Shown here piece by piece: positions 43,131 through 52,136 of a stretch of DNA of 64,000 bases. Positions within the stretch are counted from its first letter, which is position 1. Every line of letters starts with the position of its first letter. A model generated the notes under the pieces. The model did not search any database. It had not been told where the DNA came from and was given only the letters and a program-made list of their open reading frames with translations. Origin of the DNA: Haloactinospora alba (GTDB lineage: Bacteria > Actinomycetota > Actinomycetes > Streptosporangiales > Streptosporangiaceae); contig NZ_VFQC01000001.1 in the NCBI RefSeq assembly GCF_006717075.1, forward strand, positions 2,031,501 through 2,095,500, given 5' to 3'. A program made the translations under genes and the position numbers.

Positions 43131-44117
43131 CTAACGGCGTTCATGCGGAGGCTCGCTCGGGTTGTAGTTCCCGGGCTGGGCGGGCTCGGCCTGGGCGAAC
43201 GGGTTTCCGGAGGGGGCACCGTTGCCCGGAGCGCTCGCCTGCTGCATCGCGGGCGCCCCGCCCGAGGGCGCCATCGTCTGGAAACCGCCCGTCGTGTTCG
43301 GGTTCTGCTGGGCCGGATTCTGCTGGGCCGGGTTCTGCTGGCTGGGGTTGGGAGCGCTCGGCTCGTTCGCGCCCTCGGCGAGTTCACGCAGCTGCCGCTC
43401 GAAGTAGTCCTTCAGCCGGCTGCGGTACTCGCGCTCGAAGTCCTTCAGCTCACTGACCTTGTGCTCCAGCTCCTCGCGCTGCTGCACCAGGGAGCCCATG
43501 ACCTGACGGTGACGTTCCTGCGCGTCGCGGTCGAGGTTCTCGGAACGGGCACGGGCCTCGTTGACGATCTGCTCGGCCTGCCGGCGCGCTTTTCCGAGGA
43601 TGTCGTCAGCCTCGTTGCGGGCCCGGCCCAGCGTCTCGTCGGCCTCCCGGCGGGCGTCCGAGATCGCCTGGTCAGCTGTCTGTTGGGCGAGGGCCAGCAC
43701 CCGCGAGGCGGTGTCCATGTTCTCCTCACCGCCGCCGCCCTGGGCCGCCATGTTCGCCGCCATCGCCGGAAGCTGCTGCTCCATGGACTGGGCGGGGGAG
43801 GACTCGGCACGGGCCGGCTCGGGCTGCTGCTGGGGCTGCTGGGCCGGCTGGGGCTGTTGCGGCTGCTGGGCCTGGGGCGCCGGTTCCGCGGGCGCCTGCT
43901 CCTGCGGCTGCTGGGCCTCCTGGCCGTTGCCGTTGGGAACCTTGCCCCGCAGGCACTCGGCGAGTTTCCCACGGAGTTCCTCGTTCTCCTGGATGAGTCG
44001 GTCCAGCTCGGACTCGACCTCGTCGAGGAACGCGTCGACCTCTTCCTCGTCATAGCCCGGTCGCAACCGGGTCGTACTGAACTGCTTATTCCGCACATCC
44101 GCGGGTGTCAGCGGCAT
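43131..44117 (-). CDS. wag31: Wag31 / DivIVA polar growth protein
   Basis: A 328-residue coiled-coil scaffold that marks the cell poles and directs tip growth in actinomycetes. The conserved N-terminal domain is [20 protein letters not shown] with [15 protein letters not shown], and a Gln/Pro-rich linker follows (about 65-125, [15 protein letters not shown]). The main coiled coil runs from about 140 to 245 with heptads of Ala/Leu, and a disordered C-terminal tail contains three QQNPA-type repeats. The long insertion between the two coils is usual for Streptomyces-like DivIVA. It is preceded by yggT and sepF, as in related genomes. Confidence 0.94.
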   Translation of the reverse strand: MPLTPADVRNKQFSTTRLRPGYDEEEVDAFLDEVESELDRLIQENEELRGKLAECLRGKVPNGNGQEAQQPQEQAPAEPAPQAQQPQQPQPAQQPQQQPEPARAESSPAQSMEQQLPAMAANMAAQGGGGEENMDTASRVLALAQQTADQAISDARREADETLGRARNEADDILGKARRQAEQIVNEARARSENLDRDAQERHRQVMGSLVQQREELEHKVSELKDFEREYRSRLKDYFERQLRELAEGANEPSAPNPSQQNPAQQNPAQQNPNTTGGFQTMAPSGGAPAMQQASAPGNGAPSGNPFAQAEPAQPGNYNPSEPPHERR

Positions 44118-44247
44118 GTTCGACTCCTTGGCGCGCTTGGACTCTGTCCGTAAGGACGCTACCTGATCGTGACCTCACGGCAACCCGGAACATGACCAAG
44201 ACCACACATCGAAACCTCAACCTGCTTTTTCTGTGCCCGTGGCCTGG

Positions 44248-44541
44248 TCACATGACGGAAATCCGGCTCACGATCTGGATGAGAATAACCACGAAGAGGA
44301 AAAGGACGGTGAAGCTGAGGTCGAGTGCCACGCTTCCCAAACGTACAGGTTTGATGAACCGCCGTAGGAACCTCAACGGTGGATCGGTGATCGTGTACGT
44401 GGCTTCGGCGAGCACAAGTACGGCCCCCGTGGGCCGCCACGATCGGGAGAACGACTGGACGAGCTCGAACACGAGCCGACCGATCAGCACGAACATGAAG
44501 ATATACAGGGCGCTGACGAGTACGTTCTGGACGATACTCAC
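44248..44541 (-). CDS. YggT family membrane protein
   Basis: A 97-residue membrane protein of the YggT family with two spans (about 3-28 and 68-95). The signature between them, WRPTGAVLVLAEATYTITDPPLRFLRRFIKP, contains the conserved TDPPLRFLRR. Its function is unclear; the gene almost always lies between sepF and divIVA in Gram-positive division clusters, as here, which points to the division or osmotic functions suggested for the family. The stop of sepF is 33 bases upstream. Confidence 0.92.
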   Translation of the reverse strand: MSIVQNVLVSALYIFMFVLIGRLVFELVQSFSRSWRPTGAVLVLAEATYTITDPPLRFLRRFIKPVRLGSVALDLSFTVLFLFVVILIQIVSRISVM

Positions 44542-44574
44542 GGTCGTTCTCCGACTCCGTCTCTGAACAATGGT

Positions 44575-45099
44575 CTAGCTCTGATTGAAGAACCCCCGCT
44601 CGGCGATGCGGGCTTTGTCCTCAGCAGTCACTTCAACGTTAGCTGGTGACAGCAGGAACACCTTGTTGGTCACACGTTCGATGCTGCCGTGCAGACCGAA
44701 TATAAGCCCCGCCGCGAAGTCGACCAGACGCTTGGCATCGCTGTCGACCATCTCGGTGAGGTTCATGATCACCGGTATACCTTCCCGGAAGTGCTCCCCG
44801 ATAGTGCGCGCTTCGTTGTAGGTCCGTGGGTGCAGGGTCGTGATACGCGCGAGGTCGGCGGTGGAGGGAGGAGCCGTCGCGGACGCTCGCCGCTCCTCTG
44901 TGGACGTTGTCTGACTGTCCGCATCTGTCACGGGCTCAGCTCGCGAATCACTGCGTTGTTCGAGGCCACGGTCCCGCCGTTCCTCGATACCGTCATCGAA
45001 GTCATCAAAGTCATCATACTCGTCCGCATAGCGGAGATCGTAGCGGTCGTCCTCCATGAGGCCGAGATAGACTGCCATCCTGCGCATCGCGCCGGCCAT
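44575..45099 (-). CDS. sepF: SepF cell division protein
   Basis: A 174-residue protein that bundles FtsZ filaments and ties them to the membrane; in actinomycetes, which lack FtsA, it is the main membrane anchor. The N-terminal membrane-binding helix is [18 protein letters not shown], then a disordered acidic linker (about 20-85), then the core [46 protein letters not shown] broken by the usual [15 protein letters not shown] dimer segment. ATG 45099 has GGAGGAC six bases before. The longer open frame upstream runs into yggS control DNA and is not used. Confidence 0.94.
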   Translation of the reverse strand: MAGAMRRMAVYLGLMEDDRYDLRYADEYDDFDDFDDGIEERRDRGLEQRSDSRAEPVTDADSQTTSTEERRASATAPPSTADLARITTLHPRTYNEARTIGEHFREGIPVIMNLTEMVDSDAKRLVDFAAGLIFGLHGSIERVTNKVFLLSPANVEVTAEDKARIAERGFFNQS

Positions 45100-45213
45100 C
45101 TCTAGTCCTCCGTCATCTCTGTGGTGCCGCGCCGCAGATGACTTTCCGGTATCCGCCCTGGTTCGCCAAGCGGGCGAACTCGACAGATGGGCGCCAACGT
45201 CCATGTGGGGACA

Positions 45214-45966
45214 TTACCCCACGTTGGCATCGCGGGCACCGAGCAACGCCGTGCCCACACGTATGTGGGTTGCCCCTTGGCCGATCGCGGCCTCCATGTC
45301 TCCGGTCATCCCCGCGGAAACCACCGTGGCTTGCGGATAGCGTTCGCGGATCGCCGCAGCTGTGGAGCGCAGTCGCGCGAAGCTGGCACCGGGGTCCTCG
45401 CCACGGGGAGCTACCGCCATCACCCCGCCGAGGGACAGTCCGGGTTCCGCGACGATCTCGTCCGCGAGACCCATCGCGTCACGCGGGTCCACACCACCGC
45501 GGGTTCCGAGTTCGCCCACTTCCGAGTCCGGGTCGAGATTGACCTGTACCAGGCACCCGATCTCCCGGTTCTCCGTCCGCACCCGGGAACCCAGGGTCCG
45601 GACCAAGCGGGTGCGGTCCACCGAGTGCACGACGTCAGCGTAACGCGCGACCGAACGGGCCTTGTTCGTCTGCAGCTGGCCGACGAAGTGCCACCTGAGC
45701 GGCAGGTCCCCGCACTCGGCCGCCTTTCCCGCCGCCTCCTGGTCCCGGTTCTCACCAACATCGCCGATACCGAGACCAGCGAGAATTCGCACATCAGAGG
45801 CCGGGTACGTCTTCGTCACAGCGACGATCGTCACATCGTCCGGCGACCGGGCGTGTCGTTCGCACGCTGCGGAGATCCGGGAACGCAACTCGGCGAGGTT
45901 GGCCGCGATCCGCTCGGTCCGAGCGGTCTCCCCCGCGTTTTCCGTCACACGCTTCATGTCGGACAT
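45214..45966 (-). CDS. PLP homeostasis protein YggS (PLPBP family)
   Basis: A 250-residue single-domain PLP-binding barrel with no known catalytic activity; family members balance pyridoxal phosphate and amino acid pools. The PLP Lys is in TIVAVTKTYPASDV, followed by DVGENRDQEAAGKA, LRWHFVGQLQTNKAR and a phosphate-binding end VSAGMTGDMEAAIGQGATHIRVGTALLG. ATG 45966 lies two bases after the pgeF stop, so they are one operon. Its place between pgeF and sepF is standard. Confidence 0.94.
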   Translation of the reverse strand: MSDMKRVTENAGETARTERIAANLAELRSRISAACERHARSPDDVTIVAVTKTYPASDVRILAGLGIGDVGENRDQEAAGKAAECGDLPLRWHFVGQLQTNKARSVARYADVVHSVDRTRLVRTLGSRVRTENREIGCLVQVNLDPDSEVGELGTRGGVDPRDAMGLADEIVAEPGLSLGGVMAVAPRGEDPGASFARLRSTAAAIRERYPQATVVSAGMTGDMEAAIGQGATHIRVGTALLGARDANVG

Positions 45967-45968
45967 GA

Positions 45969-46691
45969 TCAGCACCACCAGATATATCCGGCAAACCGCC
46001 CAGTCATGCCGGTACGCCGGTGCGAGAAAAGGTCGGGGTCCTCCAGGGTGCAGCGCCGATCCACCACGACATTGTGCACCCCGCACTCCTCGAACTGGGC
46101 GGTGACCGCTGCGCGGAGGTCGATACTGGCCGTTCCGACGGAGGTACGACCGGCCCCCTGGGGGAGGCGTTCGGCCATCTCGTCACGCATCCATTCCGGC
46201 ACCTCGTAACACCGGCCGCAGATCGCCGGGCCGAGGGCCACCGTGATCCGGCTTTCCCTGGCCCCCTGGTTGACCATGGCCTCCACGAGACGGGGCGCGA
46301 TCCCCGCCAGCGTTCCGGCGCGCCCGGAGTGCGCCGCGCCCAGGACACCCGCGTCCGGATCCGCCCCGAGGATCGGCAGACAGTCCGCAGCCAGCGCTGC
46401 CAGGACGAGATCGTCGCGGGTGGTGACGATCCCGTCGACCCGTGGCGCCACACCGGGTGCTGTCACCACCGCGACATCAGCACCGTGCACCTGGTCCATC
46501 CAGACCACACGACCGCTGTCGAACCCCAGCCGGGCGGCCGCGTCCTGCCGGTTGCGCTCCACAGCCGTGTGGTCGTCGGACACCCCCGAACTGAGGTTGA
46601 GCGTATCGAACGGAGCAGCGCTCACCCCGCCGTCATACCGTCGAGTGAAACCGGCAGCCACTCCGGGGCCCAACTGGAACACGGCACTCAT
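45969..46691 (-). CDS. pgeF: PgeF/YfiH peptidoglycan editing factor (laccase-domain, polyphenol oxidase family)
   Basis: A 240-residue protein of the YfiH family, which in E. coli removes wrong amino acids (L-Ser) from UDP-MurNAc in peptidoglycan precursors and has a zinc or copper site. Seen are VVWMDQVHGADVAVV, ALAADCLPIL and GAAHSGRAGTLAGI with the metal-binding His/Cys/His, and FSHRRTGMTGRFAGYIW at the end. The order ftsZ-pgeF-yggS-sepF is the actinobacterial one. ATG 46691 lies about 120 bases downstream of ftsZ, across the tandem hairpin. Confidence 0.93.
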   Translation of the reverse strand: MSAVFQLGPGVAAGFTRRYDGGVSAAPFDTLNLSSGVSDDHTAVERNRQDAAARLGFDSGRVVWMDQVHGADVAVVTAPGVAPRVDGIVTTRDDLVLAALAADCLPILGADPDAGVLGAAHSGRAGTLAGIAPRLVEAMVNQGARESRITVALGPAICGRCYEVPEWMRDEMAERLPQGAGRTSVGTASIDLRAAVTAQFEECGVHNVVVDRRCTLEDPDLFSHRRTGMTGRFAGYIWWC

Positions 46692-46735
46692 CAACCGACG
46701 CTGCTCTTCCTGGCTGTGTGGGGAGGGGACAGCAA

Positions 46736-46808
46736 ACAGGGTACCGGCCTCGGAGGAGGCCGGTACCCTGTGCGTTACGTTCCCGCAGGGCATACCGCCC
46801 CTGCGGGA
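46736..46808 (-). terminator. Tandem hairpins between ftsZ and pgeF
   Basis: Hairpin one: TCCCGCAGGG (46781-46790) with CCCTGCGGGA (46799-46808), 10 bp, six bases past the ftsZ stop. Hairpin two: a perfect 16-bp stem, 46736-46751 with 46756-46771 (core CAGGGTACCGGCCTC), on a 4-base loop GGAG. Both lie on the minus-strand transcript after ftsZ. Neither has a T run, so they may end most ftsZ transcripts, protect their 3' ends, or allow partial read-through to pgeF. Confidence 0.7.
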
Positions 46809-46813
46809 AGGGA

Positions 46814-48349
46814 CTACTTGAGGAAGTCCGGGACGTCCAGATCGTCGGGATCGTCGAACACCACTCTGCGCCGGGGGGAGGAGACCTCCCCACCGGAGGC
46901 TCCCGAACGCGGAAGCTGGCTCTCCGTACCGGTGCTGCGGAGTTGGGTGCTCTCGCTGTCGCTGACCGACTGGATGTTGCGGCCGCGGTTCCCCTCCTCC
47001 TCAGGAGCAGGCTCCGTGTCGGTCTCCTCCTCCACCCGCGCCGCGGCGGAGGCCTGGTTCTCCTCCCTCCGGGGCTCGGGCTCGGGCCGCCTGGATTCCG
47101 GTTCTGGCCGCCTGGGCTCGGGCTCGGACCGCCTGACCTCGGGCTCGGGCCGCCTGGGCTCCGGCTCGGGCTCGGAGGGGACCTGGGCGCGGGGAGGCTC
47201 CTCCCGCACCGGTTCCGGGGCGGGGCTACGCACCGGCTGTTCGGCAGCCGGCTCCGGGGCGCGCTCCGTTTTTCTCTCCGGCCCGGTCTGGGTGGTCTGG
47301 GCCGTCACCGATGACGGTTTCGACTCGGCGGACTCGCCACGCTGCGGTACGGACGGTTCCGCGGTGAGCGCTGCCGCGGTGGACTCGGGTCCCGATTCGA
47401 CACTCGGCTCGTCGAACCCGGCAGCGATGACGGTGACGCGCACCTCGTCCCCGAGCGCGTCGTCGATCACAGCGCCGAAGATGATGTTGGCGTCGGGAGC
47501 GGCCGAGTTCGCAACGAGCTGTGCTGCCTCGTTGATCTCGAACAAGCCCAGGTCGGAACCGCCCTGGATGGACAGGAGCACCCCGTGGGCACCATCGATA
47601 CTGGCTTCCAGCAGGGGCGAGGAGATCGCCATCTCGGCCGCGGCCACAGCGCGATCGTCCCCCCGCGCCGAGCCGATCCCCATGAGTGCCGACCCCGCAC
47701 CCGACATGACGGATTTCACGTCAGCGAAGTCCAGGTTGATCAGTCCGGGTGTGGTGATCAGGTCGGTAATGCCCTGCACACCGGAAAGCAGCACCTGGTC
47801 GGCTGCTTTGAACGCGTCCAGCACGCTCACTTGCCGGTCAGAGATGGACAGTAGGCGGTCGTTGGGAATCACGATCAGGGTGTCGACCTCTTCGCGCAGT
47901 GTCGCTATCCCGGACTCCGCCTGGGTCGCTCTGCGCTTACCTTCGAAACTGAAGGGCCGGGTCACCACACCGATCGTGAGGGCGTCCAACGACCGGGCTA
48001 TATCGGCAACCACGGGAGCGCCGCCCGTGCCGGTGCCACCACCCTCCCCAGCGGTGACAAAAACCATGTCGGCCCCTTTGAGGACCTCCTCGATCTCCTC
48101 GCGGTGGTCCTCGGCCGCCTTTCGTCCCACATCCGGGTTGGCCCCGGCGCCCAATCCGCGCGTGAGCTCGCGGCCGACGTCGAGCTTGACGTCGGCGTCG
48201 CTCATCAGCAGCGCCTGAGCGTCGGTGTTGATGGCGATGAACTCGACGCCCTTAAGTCCCTCTTCGATCATCCGATTCACGGCGTTGACACCACCGCCGC
48301 CGATACCGACGACTTTGATGACCGCGAGGTAGTTCTGCGGTGCTGCCAC
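46814..48349 (-). CDS. ftsZ: FtsZ with an unusually long repetitive linker
   Basis: A tubulin-like GTPase of 511 residues that forms the division ring. The GTP-binding part is [38 protein letters not shown] (tubulin signature near residue 105) and the T7 loop [15 protein letters not shown]. The ordered core ends near residue 315 and the C-terminal peptide [10 protein letters not shown], which binds SepF, is intact. Between them lies a linker of about 185 residues, much longer than in Streptomyces FtsZ (about 400 residues in all). It includes RRPEPE-type repeats at about 390-430 (bases 47064-47180). GTG 48349 begins the conserved [15 protein letters not shown]; the frame is open further upstream without homology. 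Confidence 0.96.
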   Translation of the reverse strand: MAAPQNYLAVIKVVGIGGGGVNAVNRMIEEGLKGVEFIAINTDAQALLMSDADVKLDVGRELTRGLGAGANPDVGRKAAEDHREEIEEVLKGADMVFVTAGEGGGTGTGGAPVVADIARSLDALTIGVVTRPFSFEGKRRATQAESGIATLREEVDTLIVIPNDRLLSISDRQVSVLDAFKAADQVLLSGVQGITDLITTPGLINLDFADVKSVMSGAGSALMGIGSARGDDRAVAAAEMAISSPLLEASIDGAHGVLLSIQGGSDLGLFEINEAAQLVANSAAPDANIIFGAVIDDALGDEVRVTVIAAGFDEPSVESGPESTAAALTAEPSVPQRGESAESKPSSVTAQTTQTGPERKTERAPEPAAEQPVRSPAPEPVREEPPRAQVPSEPEPEPRRPEPEVRRSEPEPRRPEPESRRPEPEPRREENQASAAARVEEETDTEPAPEEEGNRGRNIQSVSDSESTQLRSTGTESQLPRSGASGGEVSSPRRRVVFDDPDDLDVPDFLK

Positions 48350-48751
48350 GACGAGGGGCCTTTCCGCTCGCTTCTGCCAGCCGCACCGTCCCGTTCCAGC
48401 ACGATCGTGTGCCTCGCACAGGAGCGAGTCAGCCAGCTTTTCCGGTTCTACAGTGCTACGTCCGGGCTTTTCCGGACTGGTCAACCACCAGCCCGGCTCC
48501 CTACAAGAGTGGGTACCGCCCCGCCAGCTCCAGGCTGCCGGCCCCGCCCACCTCGCCCGTTGCAGGGTTCATAGTCATGTCAATCAGGGGCTGCGTTCTT
48601 CGACAGTAAGTTGCAGGATGCCGACGGGCAACCAACCACGCGCTTAGCCTAACGGGGCGCACGTTTCCAAGGCGATGCGCGGCCTCGGCGCGTCGCGGCT
48701 GTTCCCCCGTCACGCGCGATCGGTCACGCCCCCGAGCCGCCTCGGAGGGAG
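48350..48751 (-). promoter_or_regulatory. ftsQ-ftsZ intergenic region with ftsZ promoter(s)
   Basis: 402 bases without a gene. ftsZ is usually driven by several promoters here in actinomycetes. On the minus strand a TTGACA (complement of 48578-48583) could be a -35 box, but no good -10 follows at the right distance. GTTGCAGG occurs twice near 48560 and 48610. No operator was identified. Confidence 0.4.
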
Positions 48752-49486
48752 TCAGGAAACGACCGCCGTGTCCGGAGCGCTGACGTCGTACTCGCGATCC
48801 TCGTTCGGAGGCCGCTCGCGCAACAGGATCGCCAGAACCTCGCTCTTCTCCCGCGTCCGCTCCCCGTCTCCCCACACCACACGAGCACCGCTGTCCAGGA
48901 GCACGACCACGTTGTCGGGCTCCTCCGCCTCGATGCCCGTGACTCTCCCGAGCACGGGGTCGGAAAGGTGCTCGGTGATACCGGCCGCCACGGAGAGGCC
49001 CGGGTTACCCCTGACCTCTCCCGTGATGCGCGCCAGCGGGTAGTCGGAAGGCTCCTCCTCCCGTTCGGCGATCCGCACCCCGGCACCGTCCACCAGCCAG
49101 TACCCGCCGTCGATCTCGATACCCACCCGGGGTTCGCGTTCCGTGATGGCCACGCGCAGTGTCGACGGCCATTGCCGGGTGACGTCGACGGACTCGACCA
49201 GCCGCAGCTCGTGCACCCGCTGCGCGATGGCGTCCGTGTCCGCACGGATGAGCGGAGTCTCCGATCCGACGTCCGCGCTCGCCACCACCTCGTCAGGGTC
49301 GACCCGTTCCGCCCCGGCGACGTCGACGTCGCGGACAGCGAGCAGTTGGGAACTCAGTAACAGCCACCCCGCCCCCGCCAGGACCCCCAGCACGAGAAGC
49401 ACGACGAAAGCGACCTTCCACGGGTCCCGAGGGGAGGAACGCGCGGCGGTACCAGCCTCCTGTTTCCGGGATTCACCACGTCTCAC
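48752..49486 (-). CDS. ftsQ: Cell division protein FtsQ
   Basis: A 244-residue single-span membrane protein of the divisome. It has a basic cytoplasmic tail, a membrane span at about 25-48 (VAFVVLLVLGVLAGAGWLLL), a POTRA domain starting LLAVRDVDVAGAERVDPDEVV and a beta domain with WPSTLRVAITEREPRVGIE and GYWLVDGAGVRI. It links FtsW/FtsI with the early division proteins. I take GTG 49486, with AAGGGG six bases upstream; an in-frame GTG at 49516 lacks a site. It follows murC by 41 bases. Confidence 0.92.
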   Translation of the reverse strand: MRRGESRKQEAGTAARSSPRDPWKVAFVVLLVLGVLAGAGWLLLSSQLLAVRDVDVAGAERVDPDEVVASADVGSETPLIRADTDAIAQRVHELRLVESVDVTRQWPSTLRVAITEREPRVGIEIDGGYWLVDGAGVRIAEREEEPSDYPLARITGEVRGNPGLSVAAGITEHLSDPVLGRVTGIEAEEPDNVVVLLDSGARVVWGDGERTREKSEVLAILLRERPPNEDREYDVSAPDTAVVS

Positions 49487-49527
49487 CGGTCCCCTTCCGA
49501 CGCCCGTTCGTACCACCCAGCGTCAGG

Positions 49528-50970
49528 CTAGGCGGAGACACGCTCCAGCTCTGCCAGCAACTCCGGTCCCAGCTCAGTCACGTCACCAGCACCCATGGTG
49601 AAGACGAGGTCCCCCGCAGACGCGAGTTCCGCCACCTGCTGCAGGGCCTCGTCCCCGCTGCGACAGTCACGGACACGGCCATGCCCGATGCCGCGGGTGA
49701 TGAGTTCGGAGCTCACTCCCGGTTCCGGGTCTTCCCTGGCCGCGTATATCGGCAGCACGAGGACCACGTCGGCCAGCGAGAGGGAGTCCGCGAGGTCCGC
49801 GGCGAAGATCCGGGTGCGGCTGTACAGATGCGGTTGGAAAACCGCGATCACCCGCCCCGGCCGCAGGCCCTCCCCAGCCGGCACGGAGGTGTGTGACTCC
49901 AGGGCCGACCGTGCCGCTCGCAGGTCAGCAGCGATCTCGGTGGGGTGGTGGGCGTAGCTGTCGTAGAGCGCGACCCCTCGGGCCTCGCCCTTGTACTCGA
50001 ACCGGCGGGCGGCACCGGAGAAACCGCGCAGACCCGCGGAAGCCGACTCCGGGGAGTACCCCAGTTCCTCGGCGACGGCGACGGCGGCCGCGGCGTTGAG
50101 CGCGTTGTGCCGCCCCGGCACGGGGACGGTGTACTCCAGCGGCGGCGCGGAGGCGGTGTGCAGCGTGAAGGTGGTGGTGAACCCTTCGGCCCGGACGTCG
50201 CTCACCCGGTAGTCAGCCGCCGGGTCCTCCCCGTAGGTACGGACGCGTGCCCCGCGTTCCCGGGCGAGTTCGGCGATCCTGCCGGCGCCGGGATCGTCGA
50301 TACCGATAACGAGCGTCCGCCGGACCTGGTCGACGAACCCCGCGAAATTGGCGTGGATCTCTCCGAGGTCGCCGTAGTTGTCCAGGTGGTCCGCCTCCAC
50401 GTTGGAGACCACGGCGATGTCGGGCCAGAGCATCAGGAACGAGCCGTCGCTCTCGTCGGCTTCCGCCACCATGATCTCCCCGGCGCCGGCGTCGGCCCCG
50501 GCACCGGTACTGGCGAGCGTTCCGCCGATGACGTATCCGGGGTCGGCTCCCGCGGACCGCAGCACCGTGGTGAGCATCGCGGTGATGGTGGTCTTGCCGT
50601 GGGTTCCCGTCACGGCCACGCTGTTGCGGCCCCTCAGCAGTGCGCCCAGAGCCGCGGCCCGTGGAAGGACCCGCAGTCCGCGCCGGCGCGCCTCGCGCAG
50701 CTCGGGGTTGTCCTCGCGTACCGCGGAGGAGACGACGACCGTGTCCGCGCCGTCGACGTGCTGCGCGTCGTGTCCCACGTGCACCGTGGCCCCACGCTCT
50801 CCCAGCTCGCGCACGAGGTCACCGTCCTTGGCGTCGCTTCCGGACACGGAGGCTCCGCCCTGCAACAGGATGCGCGCGATACCCGACATCCCGACACCGC
50901 CGATACCGACGAAGTGCACCCGCCCCAGTTCGTCACTTCGGACCGGTTCGGTCGGCTCGACCAGGCTCAT
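49528..50970 (-). CDS. murC: UDP-N-acetylmuramate-L-alanine ligase MurC
   Basis: A 480-residue cytoplasmic ligase that adds L-Ala to UDP-MurNAc, the first amino acid of the stem peptide. The N-terminal GRVHFVGIGGVGMSGIARIL binds UDP, the P-loop is VTGTHGKTTITAML, and EADESDGSF and YDSYAHHPTEI follow, with the domain-three signature. It starts at ATG 50970, overlapping murG by four bases (ATGA). Placement between murG and ftsQ is the common order, unlike Streptomyces coelicolor, where from memory murC lies elsewhere. Confidence 0.97.
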   Translation of the reverse strand: MSLVEPTEPVRSDELGRVHFVGIGGVGMSGIARILLQGGASVSGSDAKDGDLVRELGERGATVHVGHDAQHVDGADTVVVSSAVREDNPELREARRRGLRVLPRAAALGALLRGRNSVAVTGTHGKTTITAMLTTVLRSAGADPGYVIGGTLASTGAGADAGAGEIMVAEADESDGSFLMLWPDIAVVSNVEADHLDNYGDLGEIHANFAGFVDQVRRTLVIGIDDPGAGRIAELARERGARVRTYGEDPAADYRVSDVRAEGFTTTFTLHTASAPPLEYTVPVPGRHNALNAAAAVAVAEELGYSPESASAGLRGFSGAARRFEYKGEARGVALYDSYAHHPTEIAADLRAARSALESHTSVPAGEGLRPGRVIAVFQPHLYSRTRIFAADLADSLSLADVVLVLPIYAAREDPEPGVSSELITRGIGHGRVRDCRSGDEALQQVAELASAGDLVFTMGAGDVTELGPELLAELERVSA

Positions 50971-52136
50971 TGCGCGTCCTTCCCGTCGTCAACGTAAGCG
51001 TCGTCCTCGTCTCCCTCGTCGTCCTCGTTGACCGGAATGTCGGGAGTGGGACGCTCGCCGGTGGCGATCGCGCTCACCTCCCGGGCCAGTTCCATGTCCG
51101 CGTGACGCCGCCCCATGGCCGACGCCGCCTCGGACATACCCACGACCCGGTCCGTATCGGTGAGAAGGGGCACGAGGTTCTCCCTGATCCACTGCGGGGT
51201 CAGGTCAGCGTTGTCCACCATGATGCCCCCGCCCGCCTCGATGATCGGCTCGGCGTTGAGCCGTTGCTCACCGTTACCGATCGGCAGGGGCACGAACGCT
51301 CCCGGCAGCCCCACGGCCGTGAGTTCGGCGCAGGTCATCGCGCCGGAACGGCACATCGCGACGTCCGCTGCCGCGTAGGCGAGGTCCATGCGGTCCACGT
51401 AGGGGACGGCCACGTAGGGAACGCCGTCGCGCGTGTAGTCCTCGGGTTCACTGGCGTTCTTGGGTCCTACGACGTGCAGGACCTGAACGCCGGCCTCCCG
51501 GAAGTCGGCTATGGTGTCGAACGCCGCCTGGTTGACGTCCTGCGCTCCCTGGGAGCCGCCGAAGATCAGCAGGGTGGGGAGTTCGGGTCGGAGGCCGAAG
51601 TGCGCTCGGGCCTTGTCCCCCGAGGCGAGACGGTCCAGGGTGGATATCCCCTCACGCAGCGGAATACCGACGAAACGGCCGCGGCGGAGGTCGGTGTGCG
51701 GGTGTCCGGTGAAAACGTGGGGGGTGAGTCGCGCCCCGAGCCGGTTGGCCAGGCCGGGCAGCGGGTTGGCCTCGTGCACGACGATCGGGATGCCGCGCCG
51801 ACGTGCGGCGATGTAGCCGGGGGTGGCCACGTAACCACCGAAACCGACGAGTACGTCGGCGTTGAGCTGGTCGAGATGGTTCCCGGCGGCACTGATCGAA
51901 CTCGCCAGTTTGCCCGGTACGGTGAGCAGCTTCGGCGTGATCTTCCGCGGCAGGGGGACAGCGGGTATCTCACCGAGATCATAGCCCCGCATGGGCACGA
52001 GCCGGGTTTCCAGTCCCCGTTCAGTTCCCAAACACGTGATCTGGCACTCCGGATCGATACGCCGCAGCGCATCCGCCAGGGATAGGGCGGGCTCGATATG
52101 CCCGGCCGTGCCGCCTCCGGCGAGGGCTACCCTCAT
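50967..52136 (-). CDS. murG: UDP-GlcNAc transferase MurG
   Basis: A 389-residue membrane-associated GT-B glycosyltransferase that adds GlcNAc to lipid I to make lipid II. The N-terminal MRVALAGGGTAGHIEPALSL and the UDP-GlcNAc site LLIFGGSQGAQDVNQ and MCRSGAMTCAELTAVGLP are all present. The last 30 residues are an unusual acidic tail (VNEDDEGDEDDAYVDD). ATG 52136 has AGGAGG about eleven bases before and overlaps the ftsW stop in ATGA; the longer frame through ftsW is not coding. Confidence 0.96.
   Translation of the reverse strand: MRVALAGGGTAGHIEPALSLADALRRIDPECQITCLGTERGLETRLVPMRGYDLGEIPAVPLPRKITPKLLTVPGKLASSISAAGNHLDQLNADVLVGFGGYVATPGYIAARRRGIPIVVHEANPLPGLANRLGARLTPHVFTGHPHTDLRRGRFVGIPLREGISTLDRLASGDKARAHFGLRPELPTLLIFGGSQGAQDVNQAAFDTIADFREAGVQVLHVVGPKNASEPEDYTRDGVPYVAVPYVDRMDLAYAAADVAMCRSGAMTCAELTAVGLPGAFVPLPIGNGEQRLNAEPIIEAGGGIMVDNADLTPQWIRENLVPLLTDTDRVVGMSEAASAMGRRHADMELAREVSAIATGERPTPDIPVNEDDEGDEDDAYVDDGKDAQ

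Noticed and set aside
47064-47180. Repeat array that could be read as CRISPR or minisatellite
   Set aside because: It is in frame within ftsZ and encodes the RRPEPE linker; units are adjacent without spacers. No CRISPR array was found in the window.
46020-48218. 732-codon open frame on the plus strand
   Set aside because: It lies antisense to ftsZ and pgeF, whose families are certain; long open antisense frames are expected in high-GC DNA and the product is Ser/Arg/Gly-rich without domains.
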